Positions 24,787-38,000 are shown, numbered from the stretch's first letter. The stretch is 64,000 nucleotides of DNA from Macrotrachela quadricornifera (GCA_022393335.1 JAJEKB010020264.1:123703-187702), one strand, 5' to 3'. Notes: generated by a model not told the origin, from the sequence alone. Numbers and translations: made by a program.

Positions 24787-25236
24787 ATCTCCGTTCCTTT
24801 GAATTTCGGCGTGAAACTTTGTTCATATCAAGACTCCAATTACAGTAGCTCATCCACAAAATTTCAGAATTTTTGGACTAAACATTTCCGTGATATAGTG
24901 TTTTCAAAACATTCATACATACAACAGTATCCGTGAAAAACTGTATTTATATTACCATACTCATGTCTTGAGAATGCTTAATCCAAAAATGCTAAAACTT
25001 TGTAGATGAACTACTTTAGTTGAGGCCTTGATATGGACAACGTTTTACATCAAAACTCGAAGCTTGGATTTTATGAGAAAATAGAGATCCCATAGGAAAA
25101 CTATAAAAAGTCGATATCTCAGCCAAATTTCAACTTGTATCCACATCTTCTTATGCTTTTCCTACTTTATATATTCTCTACTTATGGACAAAATTTGGGC
25201 TCAAAAGCTTTTTGACACCTCGGAAGCTTCCATCGT
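24787..25236. mobile_element. Truncated TNA-type foldback (copy D-prime)
   Basis: The right arm ends ...GGAAGCTTCCATCG before TTA (25237-25239) and, read in reverse, matches the left arm of copy D at 18978-19234. An inverted inner segment (24793-24890 against 24985-25080) shows the hairpin. The outer left arm is missing at the junction with the giant palindrome (24787). Confidence 0.55.
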
Positions 25237-25289
25237 TAAATATATTTGAGTAGCTAACGAATTAGATATTTCTTCTAATGTTATCACAT

Positions 25290-26514
25290 TCACACTAGAT
25301 ATTTTTTCACAAGAGGCAAATCTTTTTTTTCATGCGGACAGATATCTGACTTCACCAATCCATGTTTAAGCTTGATACTGCTAGCTATAATCTCTGATAA
25401 AAAACTTAACGAAATACGCTGATTATCAATTATCATCTCAACTGTGATTGAAAGCAAATGATTTCTTAATTTAGAGCAAATATAAATAGGATCTTGAAAA
25501 CAAAGCATTGGTTGCCGTTGTCGAAGAAGAAACCAGTTCCAATCAGTCGGTAAAAATACTTCAAACGCATGAAGCCTATCATTAATTTTTATGTTAGCTG
25601 ATGAGGCAAAGAAAATATAAGATAAGCTTCATAGCTTTTAAATATTTCGGATATCCATCGGTTGAGTGTTTACGTTGCTTGGCACGCACCCACAAGGTAC
25701 TGTATTTAAACTTCAGTAACATCATCCATGGAATGACTCTCTAGACAAGTCACTAACGGCTAAGTTGTCTCAAATGATTTATTCCACATGAGTCATTCGT
25801 GCTGACTATATCTTTAGTCAGTGTGTTGGACGGAAGAGGGTGCAGATATCGCCGTCTGTAAAAAGAAAAGACGATAGAACCCGGTTGCATGTGGAAAACT
25901 AATAATAATAACCGCGGTCGGCCTCAACGGGCGATAAGCCTATGGGACGTTATTATTATAATGTCGAGTGAAGTATATTTGCTATTAGTGCGATATGCAG
26001 AAAAAATTATTAGACTGGAAGTTTTATCTGTACTCACAATAGGTTCAATCATATGTATATTTAAAAGAGAAGATTTATCAATACTAGAAAACCAGTTTTT
26101 CAATTGGCCGAGAGATTCTATTTGATACTAATCAATAATAGGATGTCCCTCGTCAAGTGACAATGGAAAATCAACAAAACTGTTTGAAACGGCTTGGTAT
26201 GTTACTTTAGGAATTATCGCAGTACAATCTTCGGAGCAAAAAGCAATATTTGTGTTAGACAAATTTAGATGGCGTCTTACGATGTCAAACCGATATTCTT
26301 CCTCTTTAATATGTCTCTCATTTTCATCCAAAAGAATTGGATTCGTAAAAATAGAAGAACAAGTATCAGCAATATTTGTACGAATAAATCTATAAGCATT
26401 TCGACCAGCAAAAATATATAAGCAAATAGAAAATTTCTTCACATGTTCGTTGTATCGATATGAATTTTTAGGATGAGATAGATTTTGTGTGGTGTTCTCT
26501 AGTGATCTCAACAA
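25290..26514 (-). pseudogene. Decayed multi-block gene of unknown function
   Basis: On the minus strand a 128-codon frame (26514-26128) is followed, after about 400 bases of unrelated-looking sequence, by DGYPKYLKAMKLI (about 25660-25620). In a shifted frame it continues as SANIKINDRLHAFEVFLPTDWNWF...CFQDPIYICSKLRNHLL...LKHGLVKSDICP (25610-25290). The blocks read like one continuous protein with a frame shift and an internal insertion or deletion. My recollection, unverified, is that similar proteins form repetitive, transposon-like families in bdelloid genomes. I assign no function. It is probably non-functional. Confidence 0.4.
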
Positions 26515-26544
26515 AATAATTTTACTTTTTCACAGATAAGATAA

Positions 26545-26875
26545 AAAATAATATGCTTAACAAACGATCTCTTTAGGCATGTTTTTATGAATATAAAGCT
26601 TGAGTATATCTTCATCATTGATAAAAGAATCAGCTCGTTAGCTCGAGCCCTAGTGGAAATATTCAATTTTTTTCGGTGAAATGACTGTTTTTTCTAACTG
26701 CGAAGAAGTAAATTTTTCTTATTGAGGTCAATAATGATACTTAACAAAAGATCTCCCTAGACATATGTTTATGGATATAAAACTTATGCATACCTCTATC
26801 ATTGGTAGAAAAAATCAACTCTTTGTCTCGAGCCGTAAGGAAGATATTCAAATTTTTTTGAGGATCATAACTTTT
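26545..26875. repeat. Two direct copies of a roughly 150-bp repeat
   Basis: The block around 26575-26690 (TTTATGAATATAAAGCTTGA..., CTCGAGCC, GGAAATATTCAA) recurs at about 26760-26870 with moderate divergence. The CTCGAGCC/ATATTCAAATTTTT part also resembles the inner arms of the large foldback at 44122-45278, so these are probably fragments of that family. Confidence 0.5.
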
Positions 26876-27849
26876 GGAGTCATTCTGTATATTTATGCGA
26901 ACAAGCATTTAGCAATAGTTGAATAAGTTGTACTCAATGTATAAGTAATTTTCATTTTTTCTAAAACGATCTGAAGTTCGGCAAAGAAGACAGTGTTGAT
27001 AAAATAAATTAAAATACCAACTATGTTCAATGAATAAGCTGTTTCCCTAAAAGATCTTTTTTGAAACTCGTTTCAAAGGTTTCTAAACCCAAGACAGCAT
27101 CAAAGATTTCAGGAAAATTTGGATAATGTTTAGGTCAAGGATAAAATAGTTCAAAAATCGAAAATGTATCTTGAGATACCCTTTCGAGTATCATATCAAG
27201 CTTTTCGAATGAACTAGTATTCTACAATATCCTAATGGTCCCCGGAAAAACTAACTAAGTTTTCGACAATAAGAAAAAGGTATTCTAAAATATATTAATG
27301 GCGTTGAAATGGTTATTTTTGAAACCTTAAAGTTTCTTTAATACTGAAAACCAAAAAGGTATTTTTAAGAACACTCTGTGAGGTCGGAAATTGTCTCAGA
27401 AAGCAGAAAGCGTTTCCGAAGTGATTTCGTTTCCTCTAGAATTCAGATTTTTTTATAATGTAGACAATATAGCATGATGCTCAGAAACATCTCGTAGAGA
27501 TTGGCAACATTCTTGAAAAAATTCTCAATGTTTAGCACTACAGAGAATCAATCAACTATTGGCGAACTTTAAAGGATTACTGGATAGTGATGGAAAAAAT
27601 TTAGCTTAGGATGAAACTCACGTAGTGTTTTTTTGTTTTATGCCGGAAAAGTACTGGATTTTCAGTTTGGGTCGAACTGTCGAGCGGAAAATTTGTACAG
27701 TCGAAATTCTAATAACTCAGTGTAAGAAAATGTTTTCTACATGATCAATTCTGTACACACGTACTGTAAAAAATGATTTAGACGATCATTAAATAATTTG
27801 TCATTCATTGAAATGAATTTAATCCTCAACTAATGTTTATACATGTAGA
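26876..27849. other. Gene-free stretch
   Basis: No gene, tandem repeat or element end is supported here. Confidence 0.45.
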
Positions 27850-28109
27850 CAGGCAGACAAAAAATGAACCAATGAATGAATTTATTTATGATGATTAATG
27901 CAGACAAACGATGAAGAAAGCTAAAAGGAGTGAAGATGCTCAATGAAAGGAAGAACAATAAATTTTTACATTTAATGAGATAGAGCGTTTGAATCTCAAT
28001 ATGGTAAAGTGTACATTGCCTTTTGAAATATGTTCTAATTGGATAGATAGATGGTAATTCTTCAGTTTAGAGAATAGTCTATGATTCAGTAACATGAGAG
28101 TTTTGCATA

Positions 28110-28949
28110 TTATTCATCATAGGCAACGAAACACCGCATTTCAAGACTTTTTTCCACATCTTTCGTCGGGGGTTCATCTGGGTTTTTGAAAGCCGTATGA
28201 AAAGTGCGTTGAGCGACACCTGGTTTGCTATCATGTGATTTGAAGACATACATCTCGTTGGATCTCATTCGGCTCATATAGTACCATTTGTGAGAATCTT
28301 GAGTATTACGAGCTATTGAATAAGAATGATAATTCTCACCTGGTCCATAAATTGTAAGCACTTTAGCATCATTATTCATATCAACCGACGTACAGTCACA
28401 GAGAGTCAGTGGCCTATCTGTAATGGGATTTGGTCCTAATGGACGCCAGATATTGAGCATCTGAAATCGTTTTTCCAAAAATTTTTCAGCTTCTTCCTTG
28501 CCAACTCTTCTCTCAACATGTTCTCGAGCTCCAGTAGCAGTTATATCAGCATGAGGATAATAGATAGGATTTCTTCGAGAGTCTTTGATCATTTCATCAG
28601 GTAATACTGTACTTCGAACACGACAAGCATGATGAAAAACAGTCACGCGAGAGGCACCATATCGCTTCTTGACAAGATCCTGAATCTCTTGATAACAAAT
28701 CTTTTGTTCTTCACTGTCTTTTTCAAATTCATCCTGAATAGCCCCATCGTATTTGAGCACTTCAAAACCATTGGTTTCGAGATTGACGCTTGTTTCTTTG
28801 CCACGAAGGTCATAGATAGTCATTGGAGTGGGTGTCTCAATAAAATTTGTTTTTATTTCTACTGGCATAATCATATCATATCGCCAAGGAGGACAGCCAT
28901 CTGTTGTTGAAGTTAAATAATTAATTTCTCCAATGACATCACCACCCAT
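28110..28949 (-). CDS. CmcJ/AsaB/GA4-desaturase-family oxygenase, copy 1
   Basis: This intronless frame encodes 279 residues and is complete. It has the layout of the AsaB/CmcJ/GA4-desaturase family of non-haem-iron oxygenase-like proteins: DLRG near residue 47, an F-x-V/L-x-x-Y segment near 62-67, YYPHADITATGA with H133 and D135, NIWRPLG at 166-172, YYMSRMRSNEMYVFK at 223-237, HTAF from H251, and a closing LEMRCFVAYDE. H133, D135 and H251 are plausible metal ligands (inference from the family). Members act on small molecules such as gibberellins or fungal secondary metabolites, but the substrate here is unknown. The family is best known from fungi, so horizontal acquisition is likely. The start ATG aligns with the internal ATG of copy 2 at 42623. 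Confidence 0.8.
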   Translation of the reverse strand: MGGDVIGEINYLTSTTDGCPPWRYDMIMPVEIKTNFIETPTPMTIYDLRGKETSVNLETNGFEVLKYDGAIQDEFEKDSEEQKICYQEIQDLVKKRYGASRVTVFHHACRVRSTVLPDEMIKDSRRNPIYYPHADITATGAREHVERRVGKEEAEKFLEKRFQMLNIWRPLGPNPITDRPLTLCDCTSVDMNNDAKVLTIYGPGENYHSYSIARNTQDSHKWYYMSRMRSNEMYVFKSHDSKPGVAQRTFHTAFKNPDEPPTKDVEKSLEMRCFVAYDE

Positions 28950-29766
28950 AGTAAGAAATTTGAAACAATCAACGAAGAAACGCTATGGCTTGATCACGAC
29001 AGAATCTATCGTCATATAAATATGAGGAGAGAAGAGAGAGATGAAAATGAAAATCAACAATATTGGGCTAAAAACGAGCATAAGCAAGGATGAAAAGAAA
29101 AGAAAGGAAAAAAAACAATATCTGTACATTGATAAGAAACTATCAGAGAATAGAGCAAGTAAGGAGGTCGCAAATAAGGTCTACGAGAAGATTGTGCTAT
29201 GGAAATCCTACCTATCGACTATTTCGATTCTAATACTTGATTCATTTCAATTTGTATAACAATGATGCGATTTTTTCATTACATATTGCACAGTTTTGCA
29301 TAACAAAATCCCATGCTTTATCTCATATCACTATGTATGAATGAGATGAACTTATCATAAATAGTTAACGAGATAATAGGAAAATACTATTCACTATTGA
29401 CAACATTTTTTCAATGGAAAAAGGAAAAATACAAGAGAGTAAATCCTAATACAAAAAGTTAGGTAAAATATTGCATGCAGTTTGATGAATGGTTGATTTA
29501 GAATATACTATAACTCAGGTCCAAGAGAACGACGCCGTAAACGGCCTTAAACAGTGGAAAAACGACAGAAAACGTCGCCATAATCCGACAGCTCAGAAAT
29601 GTATAAAAATAAGACGAAAAAAGAATGACCATTTTCTAGTGAAAAAACGGTCCGTAAAACAGGATAACCTTCAAATGATTAACTTATATAGAAAGAACTG
29701 ATTTCAGCCATAAATAATTGTTATAAAATAATATCAAAGATTACTGTTGTTCACATTTTCGTTTAA

Positions 29767-30088
29767 CCCTTTGAGGACGGGTGGCCCATTTTTGGACCAC
29801 CTATTTTTCAGTAAAGAAAATGTTTGTTCTACATTAAACTGTTATAATGTTTAAGGTAAATAGGTCGCCCACCTGCCATCTCATGGAGGTACTTTCCCTC
29901 TTTCTTTCTGTCATATAGATCCTTCTCAGATCTCTTCCTTTCTTTCTGCTGCTATATTCTGATGCATAATTTCTCTCTCTTCTCTTGATGTATTATTATG
30001 AAGTTTTTATTTGATTGTTTCGAGCCAAACATAACAGATCGATTGAAGAACTATTTTTCGATTGAAAAAAAATTCCGTCCTCAAAGGG
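29767..30088. mobile_element. Short piggyBac-like MITE with exact TTAA duplication
   Basis: CCCTTTGAGGACGG and its exact complement close a 322-bp element flanked by TTAA on both sides (29763-29766 and 30089-30092). The 70-codon frame just upstream (29489-29701) is outside it and not convincing. The element is missing from the duplicated region at 41480-44110. Confidence 0.75.
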
Positions 30089-30628
30089 TTAAATTGCATA
30101 AAACATTTATGATAAAAATTTCAATAATCATTTGTATTTCATTGTTGACGAAAGTCAAACTTCTATACTAACTTGTCTTTGAATTTCACCTATTTCTTCG
30201 TTCATTACGATTAAAATTACTGACAAAAAACATAACAGTGAGACATGGTATTTTTTATGACTCAAATCGAATCCAGCTGAGTGGATTGCTGATTAGTAGT
30301 ATGTTGTTAGAATTTGTATAGATGCAAACTTCATGAGAATTCGTCTGATGTTTTGAGTTCATTGTTTTCCTGCAGAAACGAGAAAAAGTGATTTTATTCA
30401 AAGTCTATCATAACTTTGAATTTGAAACGCCAAAGAAAAGTTTTCAAAAATGTGAAAAGAAAGAACACTATTCTCACTATTGAGAATTGTTTGTCATCGT
30501 TTCAGACTGAGTAGAGGGCTATTACAAAGTCAGTTTCGAGAAAAATACTGTTTGTTCATATCATAGATATGATGCGAAGATTTGGATTCATGAAAATTCT
30601 TTGCAAAATCTTTCAACTCAGCTCAGCT

Positions 30629-30835
30629 CACTAGGGAACACACAGAACTGTAAAATCGCTTTTGAAGCTTTGTTCATGCCAATTTGTAGAGATTGTTGAG
30701 TTATTAAAGTCTGTATTAACTATTCAGGTTCATGGAGAGTAAGTTTGTAACGATGAAAGTTTCCATCGGCCTATATATATAGGCCAGTGGAAGCTTTGAT
30801 TGCTACAAATTCACTCTTTATGGGTTGGAATAATT
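30629..30835. repeat. Dispersed repeat I, copy 1, with hairpin
   Basis: CTAGGGAACACACAGAACTG followed by about 150 bases recurs at 45446-45590 with modest divergence. Here the sequence folds back after TATATATATA (30773-30783): GGAAACTTTCATC-like and GTAGCAATC-like segments appear in inverse. The start resembles the TNA-family terminus but lacks CGAG. Confidence 0.5.
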
Positions 30836-30849
30836 ATTTTGGAAATTAA

Positions 30850-31998
30850 CCCTTTCACGGCGATTCGGTTTTCATAAAGAATAGCTGTGAAATCTTTATT
30901 TTTTACGTGCATTCGCTCGCGACAAATGCATACTTTGCTCTTTTCATTATGTGCAATCATTGCTTATAGTTTTTGCTTTTGATTTATGCCCATCTTTCTT
31001 GTAACATTGACAAGGGCTCTCGATTTATTTTTGTTTTGTTTGCATCATAACATAGAGAAATCTATTTTTACGTCAATTTTAATAGTTACTGAAGTTTGTT
31101 TTTCTCTCTTTCTTATATGTGTGACACAGTGAGAATGAGATAAAGCAGCAAAGTTCCAGTCTAGCTTCTGTTTTCTTTGACCAGCATTATTTTTTCCTCT
31201 TGCTCTGCACTTATATGAAAAAGAGCGAAACTTTGCGATGACTTTAATGCTGTTTGGAGTAACTGGTATGGAAGAAGGTAGTAATTTGCGAAGTGATATG
31301 AGTAATTTAGATAACGATTTTACTAAAGTGTAATTTGAATCTTCAAACTCTGAGGAAGAGTAAATAAAAAGCCATGAAAATATAGCTGCTTTCAATTACA
31401 ATGAAGGAAAACAAGATATAGGTTTATCTGATCCGTTGTCAACACACTATAGATGCCTCAGAAGAACTATAAATTGATATGATAAGGAGGTATTTAAATT
31501 TATGTTTGGGATTGCAAAAGTAAATGCCTAATGCATTTACAAGGAAAATTATAATACAAGATGTATGATCATACTACAGCTTAGTAGGCCATTGGAAAAC
31601 CTAAAATCTGGTGGGAGACAACAGTCAACAAGCCAAACGACGCGCAAATTCTCTGATGAGAAGCCTGAAGAAATAAAAGAATCCGCGCACAATATTCGCA
31701 GCTCTGCACTGGTTGCTGTGAAAAATCATGGAACAAGAAACAAAGGAAGTGAACTATGCGTCAGCAAAACAAAATACAAATCTTCTGTTCTGCCCATAAT
31801 AAGCTTTTTCTCTATAATGTTTTAACAAGAACATCCTGTTACGGAATAAAAGAATAAAAAAAATGCCGAAAGCAGAGTAAATGACACATCATGGTTAACT
31901 TTCTGCGCAAGAAAAAAAGAAAAGGAAACTGCTTTTCTATACAGTTTCTTCTTAAAATATAGCGTGATTCACCGATGATTCACATCGCCGCGAAAGGG
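30850..31998. mobile_element. Internally deleted piggyBac-like element
   Basis: CCCTTTCACGGCGAT and its near-perfect complement (one mismatch in 15) are flanked by TTAA on both sides (30846-30849 and 31999-32002). Inside, on the plus strand, are remnants of a transposase (31200-31850). The frame 31045-31395 on the minus strand overlaps these and is taken as spurious. Confidence 0.75.
31200..31850 (+). pseudogene. piggyBac transposase remnant
   Basis: A plus-strand reading with several stops contains an acidic N-terminal-like stretch (MEEGSNLRSDMSNLDND, then SSNSEEE), then FMFGIAKVNA-x-CIYKENYN, which resembles the conserved end of the piggyBac catalytic domain (VNA-x-[IL]LY[KR]). After a frame change comes a cysteine-bearing tail (about 31705-31830) resembling the C-terminal zinc-binding domain. 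The central catalytic part is deleted. It is non-functional, and the match is by eye and moderate. Confidence 0.45.
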
Positions 31999-32002
31999 TT
32001 AA

Positions 32003-33656
32003 AAGTATTTTCTAGCTGAAAACCATTTTGAAAAGCTCAAAATAAATTTTTCATAATCAGCAGTTCGCGCTCTAACAAAACATATGCAAGAAAACTGCAA
32101 GAATCTGTTCACCAGAATCTCTAATTGCGTACATGATGAAGTCTCACAAATATAAGTTTTGGGATATGTGAAAAGATCTTTTCTACCACACAAACTTGTG
32201 TATCTTCCCTCTGATAAAGGCTAGCTATAGGCTTGAAAACTTTGGGTAATATTCGTCTTGCTATAGTGAACGATAAATTCAATTTTAAGCGTTATAGAAT
32301 TTGTTATGAGAGAGAACGAGCAGTTTTTCTAAGATCGACCAAGACTTTCAGTTCACCCTTATGTTTGTTAAAATCGATTGTAGGTGCTCAATGTTCATGT
32401 CTTGTAGTGCCAATACGATCCTCTCTTGAATTGTGCAGTTGGCTGACTAGTCAGAATATGCATACACATCTGTTCTATCGGTAATACTCGAGATAGTCCA
32501 CGATTCAAAAATATTTCATGTGAACAGAGGAAAAAATAGGATGACAGAAAGATTGGATATGGCTGAAGTTAACTTTTAAAAATAGCTTAAAAGAAAAATC
32601 CATTTATTCTTGGAAGGATAGTACGTTGGAACAGTCGTGTTTTATTCGACGTTTTCTATTTGTATTCTTCGTTGTACATAAAATCTTCTAACACAAGATG
32701 CTTACGAATTGCTTTGAACTCTGCACAACCTTTAACTATATCGATAAAGTCACCGAGACAGATCTTCTTACCATTTAGATCAGCCATTTTGACTGCTTCA
32801 ATTCGTTGAAAGAATTTATTGATATCGATATTTTTCACTTCTATAAGAATCTTTCCTATTTTGTTGAGTACTATTTTAACTTCTTTTTTACGATTCACTC
32901 TCTAAATGTTGAAATATGAATCATCATCATTATCGGTTAGGTATTGATTTAGTTGGTCAATAATGATTGATTTCTTTCATTTTGGTGCCTTGGCATGATG
33001 GATCAATACTTTTTCAGCATAGAATTAAGTTTATGCAACTGGTAGAGTCGAACAATCTGATTAATTCTTTATCAACGAGTCCAGTTATTCTTGTGTGGCT
33101 AATTTAAATATATCATATTCATCACTAGGAACAGTCTTGATTTCGGATGGCAAATCGTTTGGGCCGCGTAAGATCCTAGATAAGAATACCTTGAAAGAGA
33201 ATGTCGAAGACGAAGATGGTAATTGTAGAAAACAAGTTCGATGAATACGTGTTGAACGGTTAATACTGCACAAAAATTTCACTTCTTTTTTCATATCATC
33301 ACCATGGCAGTTATATGAAAAAACCGAAATGGGTCTTCCGTTTTCCAACTTTGACAGAATAGAAAACTACGAAACTAGAATGAAGTAAGCGAGCTATTTT
33401 CTCTATGAATCATTCTCAATGGATTCAAAACTTCACTTAGTAACAGAACTGATGGTTCATTTCTGTAGCATCAATATGTACGATAAAATATTTACTTCTT
33501 ACAGAAAATGAAGTCATCTGTGAAATTAACTTGATCATTTGGCAGCTGAAAGCCATGATCAAAGTAAAGATCAGAATCTCCCCATATTTGACTATGTGCT
33601 GTCGAATCATCGATCCAATGATGAGAACAAACTTTGATCAATATTTAGATATGTCA
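32003..33656. other. Gene-free stretch with unrecognised frames
   Basis: Minus-strand frames of 80 (32656-32898) and 87 codons (33085-33348) and a plus-strand frame of 83 codons (32233-32484) have no motif I recognise. The first has an ordinary-looking composition (KIVLNKIGKILIEVKNIDINKFF) and could be an exon of a lost or unrecognised gene. Nothing else is supported. Confidence 0.35.
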
Positions 33657-34054
33657 TAGGCTAATCTCGGATTAAGGCTAATCTTGAATTGGCCTAGGTC
33701 ACTCTCAAATCCGAGTTAAAATTAGTCCAATCGCGAATCGAGTGAAGACTTCAACTCAAAATTCAATTTTTATTTTGATAGTTACAACGAATTTAAAACT
33801 TGCTGTTAATTATTTGCAAATGAGTCATGATATTTTTGTGTTACTTACGATAAGATGATTGATAAATATAAGTTAAATTTAAATAATTATGAAAAACTTT
33901 CTCGAAAATTCATATTTAAAAGTAAAATGTATATAAACATAAAACTAAATTTTGAGTTGAAGTCCTCACTCGATCCGCGATTGGACTAGTTTAAACTCGA
34001 ATCTGAAAATGGCTTAGGTCCACCTAAGATTAATCTGAATCCGATATTGGCCTA
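33657..34054. repeat. Inverted-repeat (MITE-like) element
   Basis: TAGGCTAATCTCGGATT and the complement of the right end (TAGGCCAATATCGGATT) close a 398-bp element. Pairing continues for about 115 bases (33657-33775 with 33940-34054). I see no convincing target duplication. Confidence 0.55.
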
Positions 34055-34099
34055 CGGCAGATGTTTTTGAGACTAATAATGAAATGAATTGTAATAACG

Positions 34100-35002
34100 A
34101 TCGAGAAATTTAGAAGGTTTTCGGCGAAGTTATTACCCACAGTATCAAACAAATCATGAAAGAAGATGAACTGCTGATGAGCAGTTTAAATATAGATATT
34201 CAAATATCAGACTGTTAGTAGTTAAGCTATAACAATAAGACTACAATTCATTTTTCTAGTGTAATCAATCTGTCTTCCATTTCACTTTTTACATCAATCT
34301 ATAATTAGATTCGATTTGATGTCTTCTAAGAACTTCGATTATGTCAATATCATAAGATTACTTTCGGTTGATAACATATCATTCATGATCAATACTTTGT
34401 TTTGTATTTGATGTGAAAGTGACAGTTTCTGTATTGAAATACTAACATAATTTAGTACGGCTACAATTGGAGATCTTCAATAAGATGATCATGACAAGAG
34501 TGTTCTTTGTATCAAGCACATATCATAAACGTTCGATTTGTACAATCGAGATCATACAATTAGAAACAAATAGTCTTTGGTCTCTTAGTTCTTCAGCAGT
34601 ATCATCAATTATTTTCTCATTAGCGAAAACTTGCCTGGGTCAGGTTTTCGAATCCCAGAGCGCAGAACTAACCATGAATGAAGAAATGAAGATTGGTGGA
34701 TTATTGTTGATCAGTTATATTAATGCCTGTTTGATTAATATATGCATCATGTTCGATTTATTTGTCAAAAATTTTCGCTTGTATAGAAAATGAACTTTAA
34801 TCGAATCTAAACAAAATACTGCCCCGAAGACGAGTTGATCGCACTAGAAAAAAAATTGTAATCTTGTTGTTATAACTTAACTATCGACAGTCTGATATTT
34901 GAATAGCTCGATCTAGATTGCTCATCAGCAGTTCATCTTCTAGCATGATTAGTTTGACATTGAGAGCAATAACTTTGCCGAGAAACTTCTAGATTTCTCG
35001 AT
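34100..35002. mobile_element. Inverted-repeat element with about 170-bp arms
   Basis: ATCGAGAAATTTAGAAG at the left pairs with the right end, and pairing continues to about 34270/34835, including a perfect GATGAACTGCTGATGAGCA block. The 108-codon frame inside (34467-34793) has hydrophobic stretches but no recognisable domain, and I do not call it a gene. The element class is unknown. Confidence 0.55.
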
Positions 35003-38000
35003 TGAGAACAGAATTTGCTCGATTGTAGATATAGGGAAATTTCATTGAATCATTTTATATGTGCAGAGTTTCGAGTGATGCGCTATTCGATAAGACAAGA
35101 TGGAAATGTAAAGTAATTGGACTTCTGATTATTTCTCATTCTGTCACTCATTTGATTAAGTAGAGATATTTATTTCTCATGCTTTGGCCATGGCAATGAA
35201 AAAAGACATTACTTACAAGCCATTTTATTGGCGTGCAGGCAGTGATGGCATGAAGTTAATTCTGAAGCCTAAAGTTCTTCGAATATAGCACTATAAATGG
35301 ATGGAGAAATGAAGAGCAAATTCGAAGAACCATTGCTTGTGCTCGGGCGTGACCAGCCATTATGAATGGTCGAAAAAGGCTATTTCTTAGAAATTACACT
35401 AAGCAAACTAGACATAGTAAAGAAGCAAAACACGACAAGTTTGAACACTTCATAGTAAACTTATTCAATTGATTATCAGTTTCTCAGCTAATAAAAGCTT
35501 TCGTCATACGATACTCAGTTTTATCAAGAAATTTAACAAATGTTTTCCATTACAGAATTTCTCCAATTCTGGTGCTTTGTGATGATAGTTTTGTGTAAAT
35601 TCTTACACTGATGTTTCTAGTTCAAAAGTCATAATTGACAGAGAGTTTTTTAGTCTCAGTTAGTCACTAATTCAGGCAATTAATAATCGTTTTTTAACGT
35701 TGTAATAACTGGTCACAAAATTGCTTATAAGGAAATAACCATAGCTATTCCGAAAGAACGAAAAATTCGCTATAATAGAAAAATAAATACTGTTTTTCAT
35801 AAAAAATTCGATGTTTCATCTAATGGTATAGATGTCAAAATTTTCTGAAATAGTTAACGAATCAAAAATGTCAAATTTACAACTTGGAAATTTCTAAATT
35901 TCGATTTTTAGCGTTGAAACTTAGGATTTCTTTTTTTCCATTGATAGATTCGTAATCAATGTAAAAGTCTACATTGTAAGACTTTCATTTCAGATCTGTT
36001 TGACTAAAGACAAAAATTCGAACTTTTTTCATTAGAGAATGACCGTTAACTGACTGCACCAAGCTGTGAGACAGTATTTGACATCTTTTCAATCTTGTTT
36101 ACTATTCATTTCATCTGATACGATTCTTTTCTTTCTGGCTATCAGATCAATGAATAAAATGTTGAACGATTGCTTGATATGATCCGATTTAATTTCATCG
36201 ATAAATTAATAAACGCTATCGACATGGCAATAAAAGATAGCTTTTCAAACTACGGAATTTCGGCATCAAGACTTTTTAGATTAGCATAAGATCTCATCAG
36301 AAAAGACACTGCAATCATACCAAAGCAAGCAAGATCAGATGAAAGTCCTACAATACATCTTTCACAATTGTGTTTTTCTTTCATCAAGTCATCATTTCTG
36401 GCAAAATTTTGTCACACGCTTTTCGTATGCTCTTAGAGATCAGATGTACTTCTATTTGACTTCTTTTACTATTTCATTTGGTCTTCTCACATATTGCACA
36501 GCTTTTTAAAACTAGGCTCAGTCTAAACTAGTCAACAAAGTTACGAAAGTTCCGACGACAAAGCAAAGACTTTTGTCTGTTAAACAAACATTTCTGAAAA
36601 ACTCTCAAAATGAGAGAACGGCACAAAATCATTTGAATTATATGCAGTTGAAAAACATAGATAATCTTCTCAACTCTCAAAGTTGCTTATCCTTGTGCTT
36701 ATCTTCACATAGTTTGATAGGAGAAAAATAGTTTCGTTATTTTCCCTCTAAACCATCTCAGAGTCGTTGCATTAAACAAGGTTTGTTATTATCATCAAAA
36801 AGAGTAATCTGAAGCTTTGTAAGATATAGAATGATTTGATGAATCATCTGCTAAACATAGCATAGTTTCATTGTATGAAAAACGGATTTTTATCAGTCGA
36901 TTTGCTTTCATAACAGTTTTGTCATATGTAGATGAAGTTTAATCGTTTCGTAGTAGTACTACTACAATTGCGAAATCTTCCATGATTTTTCGAATGGGAT
37001 AGGAAGATCTTGTGAACTTTCTCTATATTCACCAACAGTTGTTTAGAACGAGTTCCACGAGTTTCGTACGATTGATGCGGAATTATAATTAGTTTCGTTG
37101 AAGATCAAGTTGTTTCATATAGGATTAGGAATAGTTTTGTAAGAAATTTCAAGATTTCTGCTAGTTGAAATGGAACCGTGAACAACTTCGTAAGAGGCAC
37201 GCTAATTCCGATTCGGTATTTGTGCCAAGACATGATGAATGATTCTATCATTGAGCCGAAGATGTAGCATTTCTCACTCAGAATCATGAAAAATTTTGCA
37301 AAAGATTTAAAAATTTGTATGCTTTAAATAAACGGCTTAACACTATGAAAGAACATGAAATTATTTTACAGTTCGATCAATCATCAAAGTTTAAATCGTG
37401 CTTCGCTCGAATATGAAAAGAGTTTTGAATGGAAGTACTACTACTAGCATTCTTCATTTTGTCTCGCCACGCACGATAGTATCGAAACTAATCCAAAACT
37501 GAATTTGACTTCGAAATCAAGTTCTTATATCTCGCAAATCTTGACGGAGGTATTCACCAGAGTTAGCTTAACTCATCATTACCTCGCTCTCGAGTTCTTT
37601 CTAACAGTAGATGATAACTTCACATAAATATGTATCGTATAGTTACAAAATGTTTATCTTGTCGCATCATTTAGAAGATCTAATCTTCTATAGTAACATG
37701 TGCATTTCGAAAACCAGAACTTCAATCGATAACTAAAGATTTTTTCAAGTATTATGATACACCAGAAATAAGATAACACATGGTTGCATAAAGTGAACAA
37801 TCGCTTTTGTCTCGTCATTCAATACATTCCGACAAAAGATTGATTTCTCTATGAATATACCATCGATCTCATATATCAAGCGCTAGAATTTTTATCGATT
37901 ATTTTCTCTTTTTTCATTCATTCATAAAGAGATGAATTAATTCTGGTATGCACAAAATCAAATATAATCTACATAATGAACTGCATTTGTAGTCACTATA

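Larger units (their letters stand above)
27850..30550. repeat. Segmental duplication, copy 1 (carries oxygenase gene 1)
   Basis: Both the gene and its non-coding flanks resemble 41480-44110 in the same orientation. The downstream side (27860-28110) aligns with 41500-41763, including TTTGAAATATGTT-TAATTGGATAGA. The upstream side (29250-29360 and 30110-30350) aligns with 43340-43445 and 43720-43930. Copy 1 contains a TTAA element (29767-30088) that is absent from copy 2. Confidence 0.65.

Noticed and set aside
18978..25236. One very large foldback element bounded by copies D and D-prime
   Set aside because: The flanks differ (TAA and TTA), and both ends include the same inner arm segment, so they are better read as two truncated copies.
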